Positions 24,781 to 33,621 of a DNA stretch of 55,782 bases are shown piece after piece. The notes under the pieces were generated by a model. That model did not search any database, had not been told where the DNA came from, and saw nothing but the letters and a program-made list of their open reading frames with translations. The translations under genes and the position numbers were made by a program. Origin of the DNA: Clostridia bacterium (GTDB lineage Bacteria; Bacillota; Clostridia; Oscillospirales; Acutalibacteraceae); assembly GCA_017481575.1 (NCBI GenBank), contig JAFUPA010000019.1:1-55782 (forward strand). Reading direction: 5' to 3'. Position 1 is the first letter of the stretch. Each line of letters opens with the position of its first letter.

Positions 24781-26970
24781 ATGTTTTTTAAGGATTTCAG
24801 AACATTCGAAACAACACTCGCAGGTCGTCCGCTCGTAGTTGAAGTTGGTAAAATGGCTCAGCTCGCAGGCGGTTCCTGCCTTATCCGCTACGGTGAAACA
24901 GAAGTTCTTTGTACTGCAACAATGGCAGACAAGCCCAGAGAGGGTGTAGACTTCTTCCCGCTTTCAGTTGACTTTGAGGAGAAACTTTATTCAGTAGGTC
25001 GTATTCCCGGCTCTTTCCAGCGCCGTGAAGGCAAGGCAAGCGAAAAGGCTACCCTTGCATCACGTGTTATCGACCGTCCTATCCGTCCGCTTTTCCCGAA
25101 GGATATGCGTAACGACGTAGGCGTTGTTGCAACAGTTATGTCAGTTGACCCCGATTGCTCACCCGAAATCACAGCTATGATCGGTGTTTCAGTAGCAATT
25201 TCAATTTCAGCTATTCCATGGGACGGTCCGATTTCAGGCGTTTCAGTCGGTCTTGTTAACGGCGAGTATGTTATCAACCCGACAGAGGCACAGCGTGAGG
25301 TTTCAGAGATGGCTGTTACAGTTGCATCTACAAAGGATCTCGTTGCTATGATCGAAGCAGGTGCAAACGAAGTTTCCAACGACGATATGTTCGACGGAAT
25401 TATGTACGCTCACAAGGTTAACCAGGAAATCGTTAAGTTCATCGAGGACATCACAGCAGAGGTTGGCAAGGAAAAGATTGCATTTGAGTCAAACGATCCC
25501 GCACCCGAGATGTTCGAGGCTATCAAGGAGTTTGCTATCGACGACGTTAAGGTTGCTCTTGATACAGACGACAAGCGTGTACGTGACGAGGCTCTTCGTC
25601 CGATTTACGATGCAGTTCACGCAAAGTTTGATGAAGTTTATCCCGAAGAAATTGCAAAGATTGACGACTGCCTTTACAAGCTCCAGAAATATATCGTTCG
25701 CCGTTGGCTTCTTGACGAAGGCAAGCGTGTTGACGGTCGTGGTATCGACGAGATTCGTCCGCTTAACGCAGAGGTTGACCTCCTCAGCCGTGTTCACGGT
25801 TCAGGTATGTTCACACGTGGTCAGACACAGTGTCTCACAATCACAACTCTCGGCTCAATGAGCAATGCACAGATTCTTGACGGCATTGACAACGAAGAGA
25901 CCAAGAGATATATGCACCACTACAACTTCCCGTCATACTCTGTTGGCGAAACCCGTCCGAGCAGAGGTCCGGGACGTCGTGAAATCGGTCACGGTGCACT
26001 TGCAGAAAGAGCACTTCTTCCTGTTATCCCGTCAGTTGAGGAGTTCCCGTACTGTATCCGTACAGTATCAGAAGTTCTTTCTTCAAACGGTTCAACATCA
26101 CAGGGTTCAATCTGTGGCTCAACACTTTCACTTATGGCAGCAGGTGTTCCCATCAAGGCTCCCGTTGCAGGTATTTCCTGCGGTCTTGTTACAGAGGGCG
26201 ACCGCTTTATGACAATGGTTGACATCCAGGGTCTCGAGGATTTCTTCGGTGATATGGACTTCAAGGTAGCAGGTACTCATAAGGGTATCACAGCTATCCA
26301 GATGGACCTCAAGGTTCACGGTCTTACACCGGAAATCATCCGTGAGGCACTTGATAAGACATACAAGGCTCGTCTCTACATCCTTGACGAGGTTATGCTT
26401 CCTGTAATTTCAGAGCCGAGAGCAGAGCTTTCAAAGTATGCTCCGAAGATGCTTTCAACAAAGGTTCCTGTTGATAAGATTGCAGAGGTTATCGGTAAGC
26501 AGGGCAAGGTTATTCAGAAGATTTGCGCAGAGTGCGACTGTAAGGTTGACGTTGAGGAAGACGGTAGCGTATTTGTTTGTGCTCAGGATATCGAGAATGC
26601 AAGACGTGCAATCTTTATGATTGAAACAATTGCAAACGATCCCGAGGTTGGCGCAATCTACAAGGGCGTAGTTACAAGAATTATGGAGTTTGGCGCATTT
26701 GTTGAAATCGCACCGGGCAAAGAGGGTCTTGTACACGTAAGCCACCTTGACGTTAAGAGAACAGAGAACGTTACAGACGTTGTAAACGTAGGTGACGAGG
26801 TTATCGTTAAGGTACGTGAAATCGACGACCAGGGCAGAATTAACCTTTCACGCCGTGAGGCTCTTATCGAGGTTGAGGGTCTTGTTCCCGAAAATGAGAT
26901 TTCTGACGCACCCCGCCGCCCCTCAGGCGACCGCCGCAGAGGTAACGGCAACAGAGGCAGAAGAAACTAA
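24781..26970 (+). CDS. pnp: polyribonucleotide nucleotidyltransferase (PNPase)
   Basis: 729 residues. It degrades RNA 3' to 5' using phosphate, releasing nucleoside diphosphates. Two RNase PH cores (about 1-225 and 310-550) flank an all-helical linker; GRRWLLDEGKRVDGRG-like sequence (here RRWLLDEGKRVDGRGIDEIR) opens the second core. The GXXG of the KH domain is in VIGKQGKVIQ (about 570) and the S1 domain is GAIYKGVVTRIMEFGAFVEI (about 625-695). The tail is rich in Arg, Gly and Asn. Ribosome-binding site GAGAGG precedes the ATG. The message is probably autoregulated through the upstream hairpin. Confidence 0.96.
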   Translation: MFFKDFRTFETTLAGRPLVVEVGKMAQLAGGSCLIRYGETEVLCTATMADKPREGVDFFPLSVDFEEKLYSVGRIPGSFQRREGKASEKATLASRVIDRPIRPLFPKDMRNDVGVVATVMSVDPDCSPEITAMIGVSVAISISAIPWDGPISGVSVGLVNGEYVINPTEAQREVSEMAVTVASTKDLVAMIEAGANEVSNDDMFDGIMYAHKVNQEIVKFIEDITAEVGKEKIAFESNDPAPEMFEAIKEFAIDDVKVALDTDDKRVRDEALRPIYDAVHAKFDEVYPEEIAKIDDCLYKLQKYIVRRWLLDEGKRVDGRGIDEIRPLNAEVDLLSRVHGSGMFTRGQTQCLTITTLGSMSNAQILDGIDNEETKRYMHHYNFPSYSVGETRPSRGPGRREIGHGALAERALLPVIPSVEEFPYCIRTVSEVLSSNGSTSQGSICGSTLSLMAAGVPIKAPVAGISCGLVTEGDRFMTMVDIQGLEDFFGDMDFKVAGTHKGITAIQMDLKVHGLTPEIIREALDKTYKARLYILDEVMLPVISEPRAELSKYAPKMLSTKVPVDKIAEVIGKQGKVIQKICAECDCKVDVEEDGSVFVCAQDIENARRAIFMIETIANDPEVGAIYKGVVTRIMEFGAFVEIAPGKEGLVHVSHLDVKRTENVTDVVNVGDEVIVKVREIDDQGRINLSRREALIEVEGLVPENEISDAPRRPSGDRRRGNGNRGRRN

Positions 26971-26988
26971 TTGAATTAAAAAGATTAA

Positions 26989-27018
26989 ATGCCGGCAGAG
27001 CAATCTGTCGGCATTTTT
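26989..27018 (+). terminator. terminator of pnp
   Basis: ATGCCGGCAGA pairs with TCTGTCGGCAT (one G-T pair) across GCAA, followed by TTTTT. Confidence 0.88.
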
Positions 27019-27088
27019 ACATCTTATCGTAATTATCAAATTTAAATTTATAGGGATGTTTCCTTTTTGCACAAACTATTTTTGTGTT

Positions 27089-27158
27089 CGTAGGGGAGCA
27101 TATTATGCTCCCGCAAAATCAGCACAAAATCCGCGGGCAGATGATATCTGCCCCTACG
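27089..27158. repeat. 70-bp composite palindrome
   Basis: CGTAGGGG (27089-27096) and CCCCTACG (27151-27158) are inverted ends. Inside are two near-perfect palindromes: GGGAGCATATTATGCTCCC (27094-27112) and GGGCAGATGATATCTGCCC (27135-27153). It is non-coding, in the 500-base gap after pnp, and resembles a small non-autonomous mobile or REP-type element. Confidence 0.7.
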
Positions 27159-27221
27159 ATACAAATGTTAATTTGGCGGGGGAGATTCTCTTTTGCTGTA
27201 AACTTGGATTGTGAGGAAGCG

Positions 27222-27264
27222 CCCCTTGTCAGGGGAGCTGTCGAGTATAGCGAGACTGAGGGGT
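27222..27264. repeat. CCCCT/AGGGG element, copy 1
   Basis: CCCCT (27222-27226), loop TGTC, AGGGG (27231-27235), AG, an inner TCG...CGA stem, then AGGGGT (27259-27264). The first arm can pair with either of the two AGGGG arms. The same frame with a different inner hairpin occurs at 34469-34506. Confidence 0.65.
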
Positions 27265-27295
27265 AGTCAAGTTTTTTAATATCTCTCCCTCCTTC

Positions 27296-27372
27296 TTTTG
27301 CTTCGCAAAATCCACCGTCTCGGCTGCCGCCTCGGTCGGCGCTTCTGCTTTGCAGAGGTGTCCACCGGACAC
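27296..27372. repeat. cluster of short hairpins (array B)
   Basis: TTTTGC TTC GCAAAA (27296-27310); CGG CTG CCG and CCG CCT CGG around 27321-27335; CTTCTGC TTT GCAGAGG (27342-27358); GTGTCC ACC GGACAC (27358-27372). All loops are three bases. It lies directly after the copy of the CCCCT element. Together with the palindrome at 27089 it fills the 503-base gap between pnp and the HTH regulator; no gene is visible there. Confidence 0.65.
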
Positions 27373-27473
27373 CCGCGCCCTCGTCAAATGGAGGTAACGG
27401 CTACAATCAGTTTTATAAAAATCAAAGATACCTACAAACTCCAATTTGTCGAACCAAATCAGATTTATCCCTT

Positions 27474-28139
27474 CTATCGAATTTTACTTCGCAGTTTTTT
27501 GATCAAAAAATCAATCAAGGTACAAACTGCAATAATAACATAAGCGCCTGCCGCAAAATATAATCCTACAACAAAAACAATCAAACCGTCGCCGCTCATA
27601 TCAAAAGGATTTGCTCCGAAAAATAATAGAATGACGGCAATGGGGAACAGCCATTTCAATTGAGTTTTACTAAACCCGACAACTGCATAAATAACGGCAG
27701 AAAGAAAAATCATTGATACCAACGGTTCAAATGTGTCGGGAATAAAATTCGGATAAATAAACAGCACGAAAATTTGCAGACAAAGCAGTATAAATAACTT
27801 CAGAAAAGAATTAGTATGTCGCTTAACCGTTTTGTTTGTTTCGTGCATCATGCTTATAATTGTTTCGTCGTTCTTTTTAACTATTTCATTAACCGTTTTT
27901 ATTTCAACTGTTTCCTGCATATCAGGAATAATTTTCTCGCCGGCAAGAAGCTCGTTGACCGAAATATTTAATGCTTCAGATAAAGGAATTATGAAAGACA
28001 TATCGGGCAAGCCTTTACCCGTTTCCCAACGTGAAACAGCTTTATTGGTACAGCCGATTTTTTCTGCAAGCTCTTTTTGTGTCATATTCAAGTCAGCTCG
28101 CTGAGTTTTTATAAATGTTCCGATTTTTGCAATATCCAT
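27474..28139 (-). CDS. XRE-family HTH regulator with C-terminal membrane domain
   Basis: 221 residues from ATG 28139, supported by GAGGTG on the reverse strand; a longer frame to 28157 overlaps that site. Residues 5-60 are an XRE helix-turn-helix (MTQKELAEKIGCTNKAVSRW, then ETGKGLPDMSFIIPLSEAL). A linker of about 50 residues leads to four hydrophobic segments (about 108-215). Such proteins are widespread in Firmicutes and tie DNA binding to the membrane; the signal and targets are unknown. It stands alone, ending next to the repeat cluster. Confidence 0.85.
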   Translation of the reverse strand: MDIAKIGTFIKTQRADLNMTQKELAEKIGCTNKAVSRWETGKGLPDMSFIIPLSEALNISVNELLAGEKIIPDMQETVEIKTVNEIVKKNDETIISMMHETNKTVKRHTNSFLKLFILLCLQIFVLFIYPNFIPDTFEPLVSMIFLSAVIYAVVGFSKTQLKWLFPIAVILLFFGANPFDMSGDGLIVFVVGLYFAAGAYVIIAVCTLIDFLIKKLRSKIR

Positions 28140-28217
28140 AGTTATCACCTCACCCAAATTATAGCCTTGAGAAGATAATATATCAACCTATGAATCGTAG
28201 AATCGGCATTATTCTTA

Positions 28218-28247
28218 ATAAAAAAGACTGCGAACTTTCGTCCGCAG
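28218..28247 (-). terminator. terminator of the 47-aa peptide gene
   Basis: Reverse strand: CTGCGGAC GAAA GTTCGCAG (28228-28247) followed by a T-rich run (28216-28225 read as A on the + strand). Confidence 0.8.
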
Positions 28248-28265
28248 CCTTGTGGGGGTCAACGG

Positions 28266-28409
28266 TTAGCAGCCGCAACCGTTGTTGTTGAGGAAACCGT
28301 TGTTGTTACAGCCGCAGTTGTTATTGCAACCGCAGTTGTTGTTGCAACCGCACTCAGAGAATAAAAGGATGATTATGAGAAGAAATACCCAGTTATTACA
28401 GCAACCCAT
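28266..28409 (-). CDS. 47-aa Cys/Asn-rich membrane-anchored peptide
   Basis: Too short for usual ORF callers. MGCCNNW opens the peptide, then residues 8-17 are strongly hydrophobic (VFLLIIILLF), then SEC and three tandem CGCNNN units (20-37), then GFLNNNGCGC. There are ten Cys and thirteen Asn or so in 47 residues. The ribosome-binding site AAAGGAGG lies 7-8 bases before the ATG and a proper terminator follows, so it is a real transcription unit. It resembles in style the high-cysteine 'HCB'/spore-coat type peptides of Clostridia, but I cannot assign a family. On the reverse strand upstream, CATAAAATG with an AC pair 16 bases before loosely recalls a sporulation sigma-K promoter; that is speculative. 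Confidence 0.75.
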   Translation of the reverse strand: MGCCNNWVFLLIIILLFSECGCNNNCGCNNNCGCNNNGFLNNNGCGC

Positions 28410-28488
28410 GTCGTGACCTCCTTTCGTCTTACACTACCATTTTATGTGTAAGCGAAAGTTTGGTGATTGTCCTTTTTAAAAAGTTTTA

Positions 28489-28519
28489 TAAAAAATTATG
28501 CGGCCGAGCAATCGACCGC
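28489..28519 (-). terminator. terminator of mtaB
   Basis: Reverse strand: GCGGTCG ATTGCT CGGCCGC (one T-G pair) followed by ATAATTTTTT, starting 7 bases after the mtaB stop. Confidence 0.8.
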
Positions 28520-28525
28520 TTTTTG

Positions 28526-29806
28526 CTATATTATTTCCGCCACGCAAAAATCACCGTCAACGTCGGTAACTCTTGCCGTAACAACCCTACCGCAGGGGTG
28601 TGCGCCCTTAATCTTAACGGGTGTGTAATTTTTAGCGTAGCCCTCGGTGAATTGCTCGTCGTGCCTCGTTTCAAGCAAAACCTCAACTGTTTTTCCGATT
28701 TGTGAAGTCAGAAATCCCTGCCTTACCTTTTCGGTTTCTTCAATCATAATGTGGCTACGCTTTTCTTTCACGCTCTTTTCAATCTGTTCCATTTTTGCGG
28801 CACGTGTACCCTCACGGGGAGAGTAGGGGAAAACGTGTACCTTCTCAAAACCGATTTCCTTTGCAAAGCTTACGTTGTCCTTAAAATCCTCTTCGCTCTC
28901 TGTCGGGAAACCGACCATAATATCCGTCGTTATAGTCGTGTCTTCAAATGCCGAACGCAGTTTCTCACAAAGCTCACGGTATTCTGCACTCGTATAGTGT
29001 CTGTTCATCGCCTTAAGCGTGTTATCGCATCCGCTCTGGAGTGAAATGTGGAACTGCGGACAGAACTTCTCAATTTTCGCAAGCCTTGCAATAACCTCGT
29101 CTGTTATGTGGTCAGGCTCGAGCGAGCCTAAACGGATACGCTCAAAATTCATACTTGCCGCAAGCTCAACCGCATCGCAGATATTAAGACCGATATCACT
29201 TCCGTATGACGAAAGATTTATTCCTACAAGCACAATTTCAACAAATCCCGCATCACTCAGTGACTGCAATTCTGCTTTTAACTCATCAATCGGCTTTGAA
29301 CGCACACGTCCTCTTGAATAGGGAATAATGCAGTATGAGCAGAAACGGTTACATCCGTCCTCAATTTTTACAATCGCTCTTGTCCTGCCCTCGAAGCCTG
29401 AAATGATGTCACCCTGAAATCTGTCCCCGGTTTCGTGACTTTCAATTTCAATAACCCTTTGCGAGCAGGAAAAATATCTCTCGATAAATTCGGGCAGTCT
29501 CACGTTGTTCTTGTTACCGAGCACAATGTCCGCTTCCTTTAATGCCTCTGCATCCTCGGGGAAAGCCTGGGGCATACAACCCGTCAGCACAACAATGCTG
29601 TCGGGATTTTTTCTTTTAAATCTGCGAACGGTCTGTCTGGTTTTTCTGTCGCTTTCTGCAGTAACCGTACAGGAATTTATAACATAGACATCAGCCTTTT
29701 CATTAGGTGAAACTGTCTCAAAGCCGCACTTCACCATTCTTTCAGCCATTGCCTGCGATTCATACTGATTAACTTTACATCCGAGCGTAAAAAATGCAAT
29801 TTTCAT
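28526..29806 (-). CDS. mtaB: tRNA t6A37 methylthiotransferase
   Basis: 426 residues from ATG 29806 (GGAGG upstream). Converts t6A37 to ms2t6A37 in tRNAs reading ANN codons. The N-terminal UPF0004 domain carries Cys10, Cys46 and Cys77 for one 4Fe-4S cluster; the radical-SAM motif is GCNRFCSYC with Cys152, Cys156 and Cys159; a TRAM RNA-binding domain ends the protein (about 365-426). The pattern LGCKVNQYES separates MtaB from MiaB and RimO. It has its own promoter and terminator. Confidence 0.92.
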   Translation of the reverse strand: MKIAFFTLGCKVNQYESQAMAERMVKCGFETVSPNEKADVYVINSCTVTAESDRKTRQTVRRFKRKNPDSIVVLTGCMPQAFPEDAEALKEADIVLGNKNNVRLPEFIERYFSCSQRVIEIESHETGDRFQGDIISGFEGRTRAIVKIEDGCNRFCSYCIIPYSRGRVRSKPIDELKAELQSLSDAGFVEIVLVGINLSSYGSDIGLNICDAVELAASMNFERIRLGSLEPDHITDEVIARLAKIEKFCPQFHISLQSGCDNTLKAMNRHYTSAEYRELCEKLRSAFEDTTITTDIMVGFPTESEEDFKDNVSFAKEIGFEKVHVFPYSPREGTRAAKMEQIEKSVKEKRSHIMIEETEKVRQGFLTSQIGKTVEVLLETRHDEQFTEGYAKNYTPVKIKGAHPCGRVVTARVTDVDGDFCVAEII

Positions 29807-29830
29807 AGGGAATCCTCCAAATACCTTTAA

Positions 29831-29859
29831 ATTATAAAACAAAACCTACCCTTATGCAA
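29831..29859 (-). promoter_or_regulatory. promoter for mtaB
   Basis: Reverse strand: TTGCAT (29854-29859), 17-base spacer, TATAAT (29831-29836), about 25 bases before the start codon. Confidence 0.75.
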
Positions 29860-29907
29860 GATTAACTTTTATTTGCATATATATTTAGTTGAAATGGAGG
29901 TTTGGTT

Positions 29908-31059
29908 ATGAAAAAAATAATCAGTATTATTCTGTGCGTTGTGCTTTTTGCATTTCCGATGTGTCTGTCCGTGAGTGCAGAGGGTGAAATGCCCGTTGAA
30001 GTCAAGGCAAAAGCGGCTGTGCTTATGGACGGCACAACGGGCAAGGTGCTTATGAAAATGAACGAAAACGAAAAACTCTATCCCGCATCTGTTACGAAAA
30101 TTATGTCAATGCTTCTTGTTATGGAAGCACTCGACAACAATAAAATCCGCTTGACGGATATGATTACAACAAGTCCCGTTGCGGCTTCAAAGGGCGGCTC
30201 GCAGATATGGCTCAAAGAGGGCGAAACAATGACCGTTGACGAGCTTCTCAAAGCCACGGCGGTTTACAGCGCAAACGATGCTTGTACCGCACTCGGTGAA
30301 TACATCGCAGGCAGTGACGAGGGATTTGTGCAGATGATGAACGAGCGTGCCGCAGAACTGGGTATGAAAAATACTCATTTTGACAACTGCACAGGTCTTG
30401 ATGACGAAACAGAAACCCACCTTACAACCGCTTATGATATTGCCCTTATGTCCCGTGAGCTTATGAAGCACGAGCTTATCAAGGAATACACAACAATCTG
30501 GATGGACTCCCTGCGTGACGGTCAGACTGAGCTTGTCAACACCAATAAGCTAATACGCTTTTATAACGGTGCGACGGGACTCAAGACAGGCACAACCAAC
30601 AAAGCAGGCTGTTGTGTTGCGGCAACCGCAACAAGAGAGGGCACAAGCCTTATTGCCGTTGTAATGGGGTCGGATAACAGCACCGACCGCTTTGAGGGTG
30701 CAAAAGCTATGCTCAACTGGGGATTTGCAAATTACACCACGCTTACTCCGCAGATTGACAAGTCACTAATAACCGATGTCAATGTTCTTATGGGCGAAGA
30801 GCGCATTCTCACTCCGCAGATTCCCTCTGCCGCTTCCGTACTCGTACCGAAAGGCAGGGAAGATGACATCGTGCAGGATGTCGAGCTTGCGGCGGCGGTT
30901 GAGGCTCCCGTCGAGTCAAATCAGACCCTCGGAACGGTTACTGTCAGTCTCGACGGCGAGGTGCTTGGCAAGTATAATCTGACTGCACCGCACTATGTCG
31001 ACAGGCTGTCGTTCGGCACGGTTTTTTGTAGAATGTTGAGCGTTCTATGTAAGAAATGA
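29908..31059 (+). CDS. dacF: D-alanyl-D-alanine carboxypeptidase (class A low-MW PBP)
   Basis: 383 residues from ATG 29908; GGAGG is 7 bases upstream, and the in-frame TTG at 29902 is too close to it. Signal peptide 1-24 with likely cleavage VSA/EG. Penicillin-binding motifs: S61-x-x-K64 in PASVTK, S121-A-N123, and K226-T-G228 in GLKTGTT. It trims the terminal D-Ala from peptidoglycan stem peptides outside the membrane. A C-terminal beta domain (about 275-360) precedes a short final stretch. Clostridial genomes often carry several such genes; dacF versus dacB cannot be settled without comparison. Confidence 0.88.
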   Translation: MKKIISIILCVVLFAFPMCLSVSAEGEMPVEVKAKAAVLMDGTTGKVLMKMNENEKLYPASVTKIMSMLLVMEALDNNKIRLTDMITTSPVAASKGGSQIWLKEGETMTVDELLKATAVYSANDACTALGEYIAGSDEGFVQMMNERAAELGMKNTHFDNCTGLDDETETHLTTAYDIALMSRELMKHELIKEYTTIWMDSLRDGQTELVNTNKLIRFYNGATGLKTGTTNKAGCCVAATATREGTSLIAVVMGSDNSTDRFEGAKAMLNWGFANYTTLTPQIDKSLITDVNVLMGEERILTPQIPSAASVLVPKGREDDIVQDVELAAAVEAPVESNQTLGTVTVSLDGEVLGKYNLTAPHYVDRLSFGTVFCRMLSVLCKK

Positions 31060-31102
31060 GCCGATTTTATCGAAAAATACATTAAAAATTACTAAATAAT
31101 AC

Positions 31103-31131
31103 TTGAAAAAAGGGTTGTAATAGGGTAAAAT
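31103..31131 (+). promoter_or_regulatory. promoter for pgi
   Basis: TTGAAA (31103-31108), 17-base spacer, TAAAAT (31126-31131), about 45 bases upstream of the pgi start. Confidence 0.75.
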
Positions 31132-31182
31132 ATATCTAAATAATCGATATCTATACTCACGCATCGGAGGCACTTAATTACA

Positions 31183-32520
31183 ATGGCAGTAAAACTCAAT
31201 TCAAAATATGTTGCGGCTTTCTTACCCGACGGCTCACTCGAAAGCATCAAGCCCGAGGTTGAAGCAGCACATAATGCACTCAATAACGCAACGGGAAAGG
31301 GTAGCGACTTTTTAGGCTGGCTCACACTTCCCGAAGATTATAATAAGGAAGAGTTTGCAGAAATCAAAAAAGCGGCTGAAAAAATCCGCAGTGATTCAGA
31401 AGTTCTTGTTGTAATCGGTATCGGCGGTTCTTATCTCGGAGCACGTGCCGCAATCGAATTCATCAAGTCACAGAACTACAATCTTCTTCGCAAGGGCGCA
31501 CCCGAAATCTACTTTGCAGGTAACACAATCAGCTCAGATTCACTCAACGAGCTTGTTGAAATCATCGGCGACAGAGATTTCTCTGTTAACATCATCTCGA
31601 AGTCAGGCACAACAACAGAGCCTGCAGTCGCATTCAGAATTTTCCGTGATATGCTCGAGAAAAAGTACGGCAAGGACGGTGCTGCACAGCGTATTTACGC
31701 TACAACAGACGCTCGCAAGGGTACACTCAAGTCCCTTTCCGACACACTCGGCTACAAGACCTTTGTAGTTCCCGACGATGTCGGCGGACGTTATTCGGTT
31801 CTCACAGCCGTCGGTCTTCTTCCGATTGCTGTTGCAGGAATTGACATTGACGTTATTATGCAGGGTGCAGCAGATGCTATGAAGGCTTATTCTGTTGCAG
31901 ACCTTGATAATAATGATTGTTATAAATATGCCGCTTACAGAAACATTCTTTACAGAAACGGCAAAAAGTTTGAAATGATGGTCAGCTACGAGCCTGCTTT
32001 CACAATGATGAACGAATGGTTCAAGCAGCTCTACGGCGAAAGCGAGGGCAAGGACGGCAAGGGTATCTTCCCGTCATCTGCAATTTTCTCAACAGACCTT
32101 CATTCACTCGGCCAGTATATTCAGGAGGGTGAAAGAACTCTCTTTGAAACAGTAGTTGTTTTTGATAAGTCAAAAACAGAAGTCACAATCGGTGAGGAAG
32201 AGGGCGACTTTGACGGTCTTAACTTCCTTGCAGGCAAAAACCTTTCGTTTGTAAACAGAAAGGCTTACGAGGGAACAGTTCTCGCTCACACAGACGGCAA
32301 CGTTCCCAACATCGTTCTTGAAGTTGAAAAGATGGACGAATACAACCTCGGCTATCTTATCTATTTCTTCGAAAAAGCTTGTGCAATCAGCGGCTATGTG
32401 CTCGATGTTAACCCCTTCGACCAGCCGGGCGTTGAAAGCTACAAGAAGAATATGTTTGCTCTTCTGGGCAAACCGGGTTACGAGGACCGCAAAGCAGACC
32501 TCGAAGCAAGATTAGGTTAA
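31183..32520 (+). CDS. pgi: glucose-6-phosphate isomerase
   Basis: 445 residues, the short form typical of Firmicutes. Interconverts glucose-6-phosphate and fructose-6-phosphate. [17 protein letters not shown] and [19 protein letters not shown] hold the phosphate-binding Ser/Thr residues, and [15 protein letters not shown] is a PGI signature. The C-terminal [18 protein letters not shown] contains the conserved catalytic-region lysine. Own promoter; 49 bases to the next gene. Confidence 0.95.
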   Translation: MAVKLNSKYVAAFLPDGSLESIKPEVEAAHNALNNATGKGSDFLGWLTLPEDYNKEEFAEIKKAAEKIRSDSEVLVVIGIGGSYLGARAAIEFIKSQNYNLLRKGAPEIYFAGNTISSDSLNELVEIIGDRDFSVNIISKSGTTTEPAVAFRIFRDMLEKKYGKDGAAQRIYATTDARKGTLKSLSDTLGYKTFVVPDDVGGRYSVLTAVGLLPIAVAGIDIDVIMQGAADAMKAYSVADLDNNDCYKYAAYRNILYRNGKKFEMMVSYEPAFTMMNEWFKQLYGESEGKDGKGIFPSSAIFSTDLHSLGQYIQEGERTLFETVVVFDKSKTEVTIGEEEGDFDGLNFLAGKNLSFVNRKAYEGTVLAHTDGNVPNIVLEVEKMDEYNLGYLIYFFEKACAISGYVLDVNPFDQPGVESYKKNMFALLGKPGYEDRKADLEARLG

Positions 32521-32569
32521 AATTTCGTGAAATCCACGGATTTTAAAATACACCAAGGAGGATATATTT

Positions 32570-32992
32570 ATGGTATCTCTTATTTTAGGCAAAAAAGGTT
32601 CAGGAAAGACAAAGCGTTTGATTGAGAAAGTCAACGAGGCTATCGAAAAGTCAAACGGCAATGTAGTATGCGTTGAGAAGCAGCCGAAGCTCACATACGA
32701 CGTTAACTACCGTGCACGTCTTATTGATACAGACCACTACTGCGTAAGCGGTTATGATGCATTTTACGGTTTCCTTTGCGGTATCTGCGCAGGCGACCAC
32801 GACATCACAGATGTACTTATTGACGCAACTCTTCGTATCGGCTCTCGTGATTACAACGAGCTTGCAGCATTCCTTAAGAAGGTTGACGAACTCAGCAAGA
32901 ACCACGTTGAGGAGAAGAACTTTATCTTCACAATTTCTGCTGATGAAGCAGACCTTCCTGTTGAAATCTTTGATTTCTGCAAAAAACTTTAA
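32570..32992 (+). CDS. small P-loop protein of unknown function
   Basis: 140 residues. Residues 4-14 (LILGKKGSGKT) are a Walker A P-loop, so it likely binds ATP or GTP. No clear Walker B or AAA+ core follows; the middle is a mixed segment with LIDTDHYCVSGYDAFYGFLC and a C-terminal acidic helix. The start follows AAGGAGG. It lies 49 bases after pgi and has no promoter of its own that I can see, so it may be co-transcribed. It is about the length of one nucleotide-binding lobe. Confidence 0.75.
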   Translation: MVSLILGKKGSGKTKRLIEKVNEAIEKSNGNVVCVEKQPKLTYDVNYRARLIDTDHYCVSGYDAFYGFLCGICAGDHDITDVLIDATLRIGSRDYNELAAFLKKVDELSKNHVEEKNFIFTISADEADLPVEIFDFCKKL

Positions 32993-33022
32993 TCCAAAAT
33001 TAAAATTTTTAGAGATTAACTG

Positions 33023-33051
33023 TTGACAAATGTCGGTTCAGATTATATAAT
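33023..33051 (+). promoter_or_regulatory. consensus promoter for yceD-rpmF
   Basis: TTGACA (33023-33028), 17-base spacer, TATAAT (33046-33051): a perfect sigma-A consensus, about 36 bases before the start codon. Confidence 0.88.
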
Positions 33052-33086
33052 AATCGGTGCATGACATTTGAGGTGAAGGGTAATCT

Positions 33087-33590
33087 ATGTTTTTTATTGA
33101 GCTTGAACCTGTCTTTAATAATGAAGGCTTTTCCCGCAGTGTGGATTTCACACTCGATATGAGCGATTGTTACTTCAACGGTGGTTTTCCGTTTAAGGAC
33201 AGCGTGCGTATCAGCGGCGAGGTTAAAAACTCAACTGACATTGTCAGCCTTGTGGCTTCGGCGGATTTTACCTTGAACCTTACCTGCGACAGATGTGCCG
33301 CTGATTTCAGCCGTACGTTTTCAATACCTTTGGAGCACGTGCTGGTCACAGAGCTTAATGATGACGACAATGACGATTTTATTGTTATCGACTCGTTCCA
33401 TTACGATGTTGAACCGCTTGTGAGAGAGGATATTCTGCTCTCGTTGCCCATGAAGGTGCTTTGCAGGGAGGACTGTGTCGGTATCTGTCACCGATGCGGT
33501 AAAGACTTGAATGACGGCCCCTGTGACTGCGGCAGGGAATATGACCCGAGATGGGACGCTTTGCAGCAGTTGCTGGAGGATGACCGGTAA
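33087..33590 (+). CDS. DUF177 (YceD-family) protein
   Basis: 167 residues. The family pattern LNLTCDRCAADFSRTF and the C-terminal CREDCVGICHRCGKDLNDGPC are typical of DUF177/YceD, whose gene is nearly always next to rpmF and whose members are linked to 23S rRNA maturation or ribosome supply. Cys pairs near residues 70 and 130-150 probably bind a metal. It starts behind GAGGTG and is the first gene of a two-gene operon. Confidence 0.88.
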   Translation: MFFIELEPVFNNEGFSRSVDFTLDMSDCYFNGGFPFKDSVRISGEVKNSTDIVSLVASADFTLNLTCDRCAADFSRTFSIPLEHVLVTELNDDDNDDFIVIDSFHYDVEPLVREDILLSLPMKVLCREDCVGICHRCGKDLNDGPCDCGREYDPRWDALQQLLEDDR

Positions 33591-33621
33591 AACTATTATT
33601 AGCAATAAGGAGGCGCTGAAA

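Noticed and set aside
27229-27444. A reverse-strand 71-codon frame over the repeats after pnp
   Set aside because: Composition follows the hairpins and no ribosome-binding site or family is visible.
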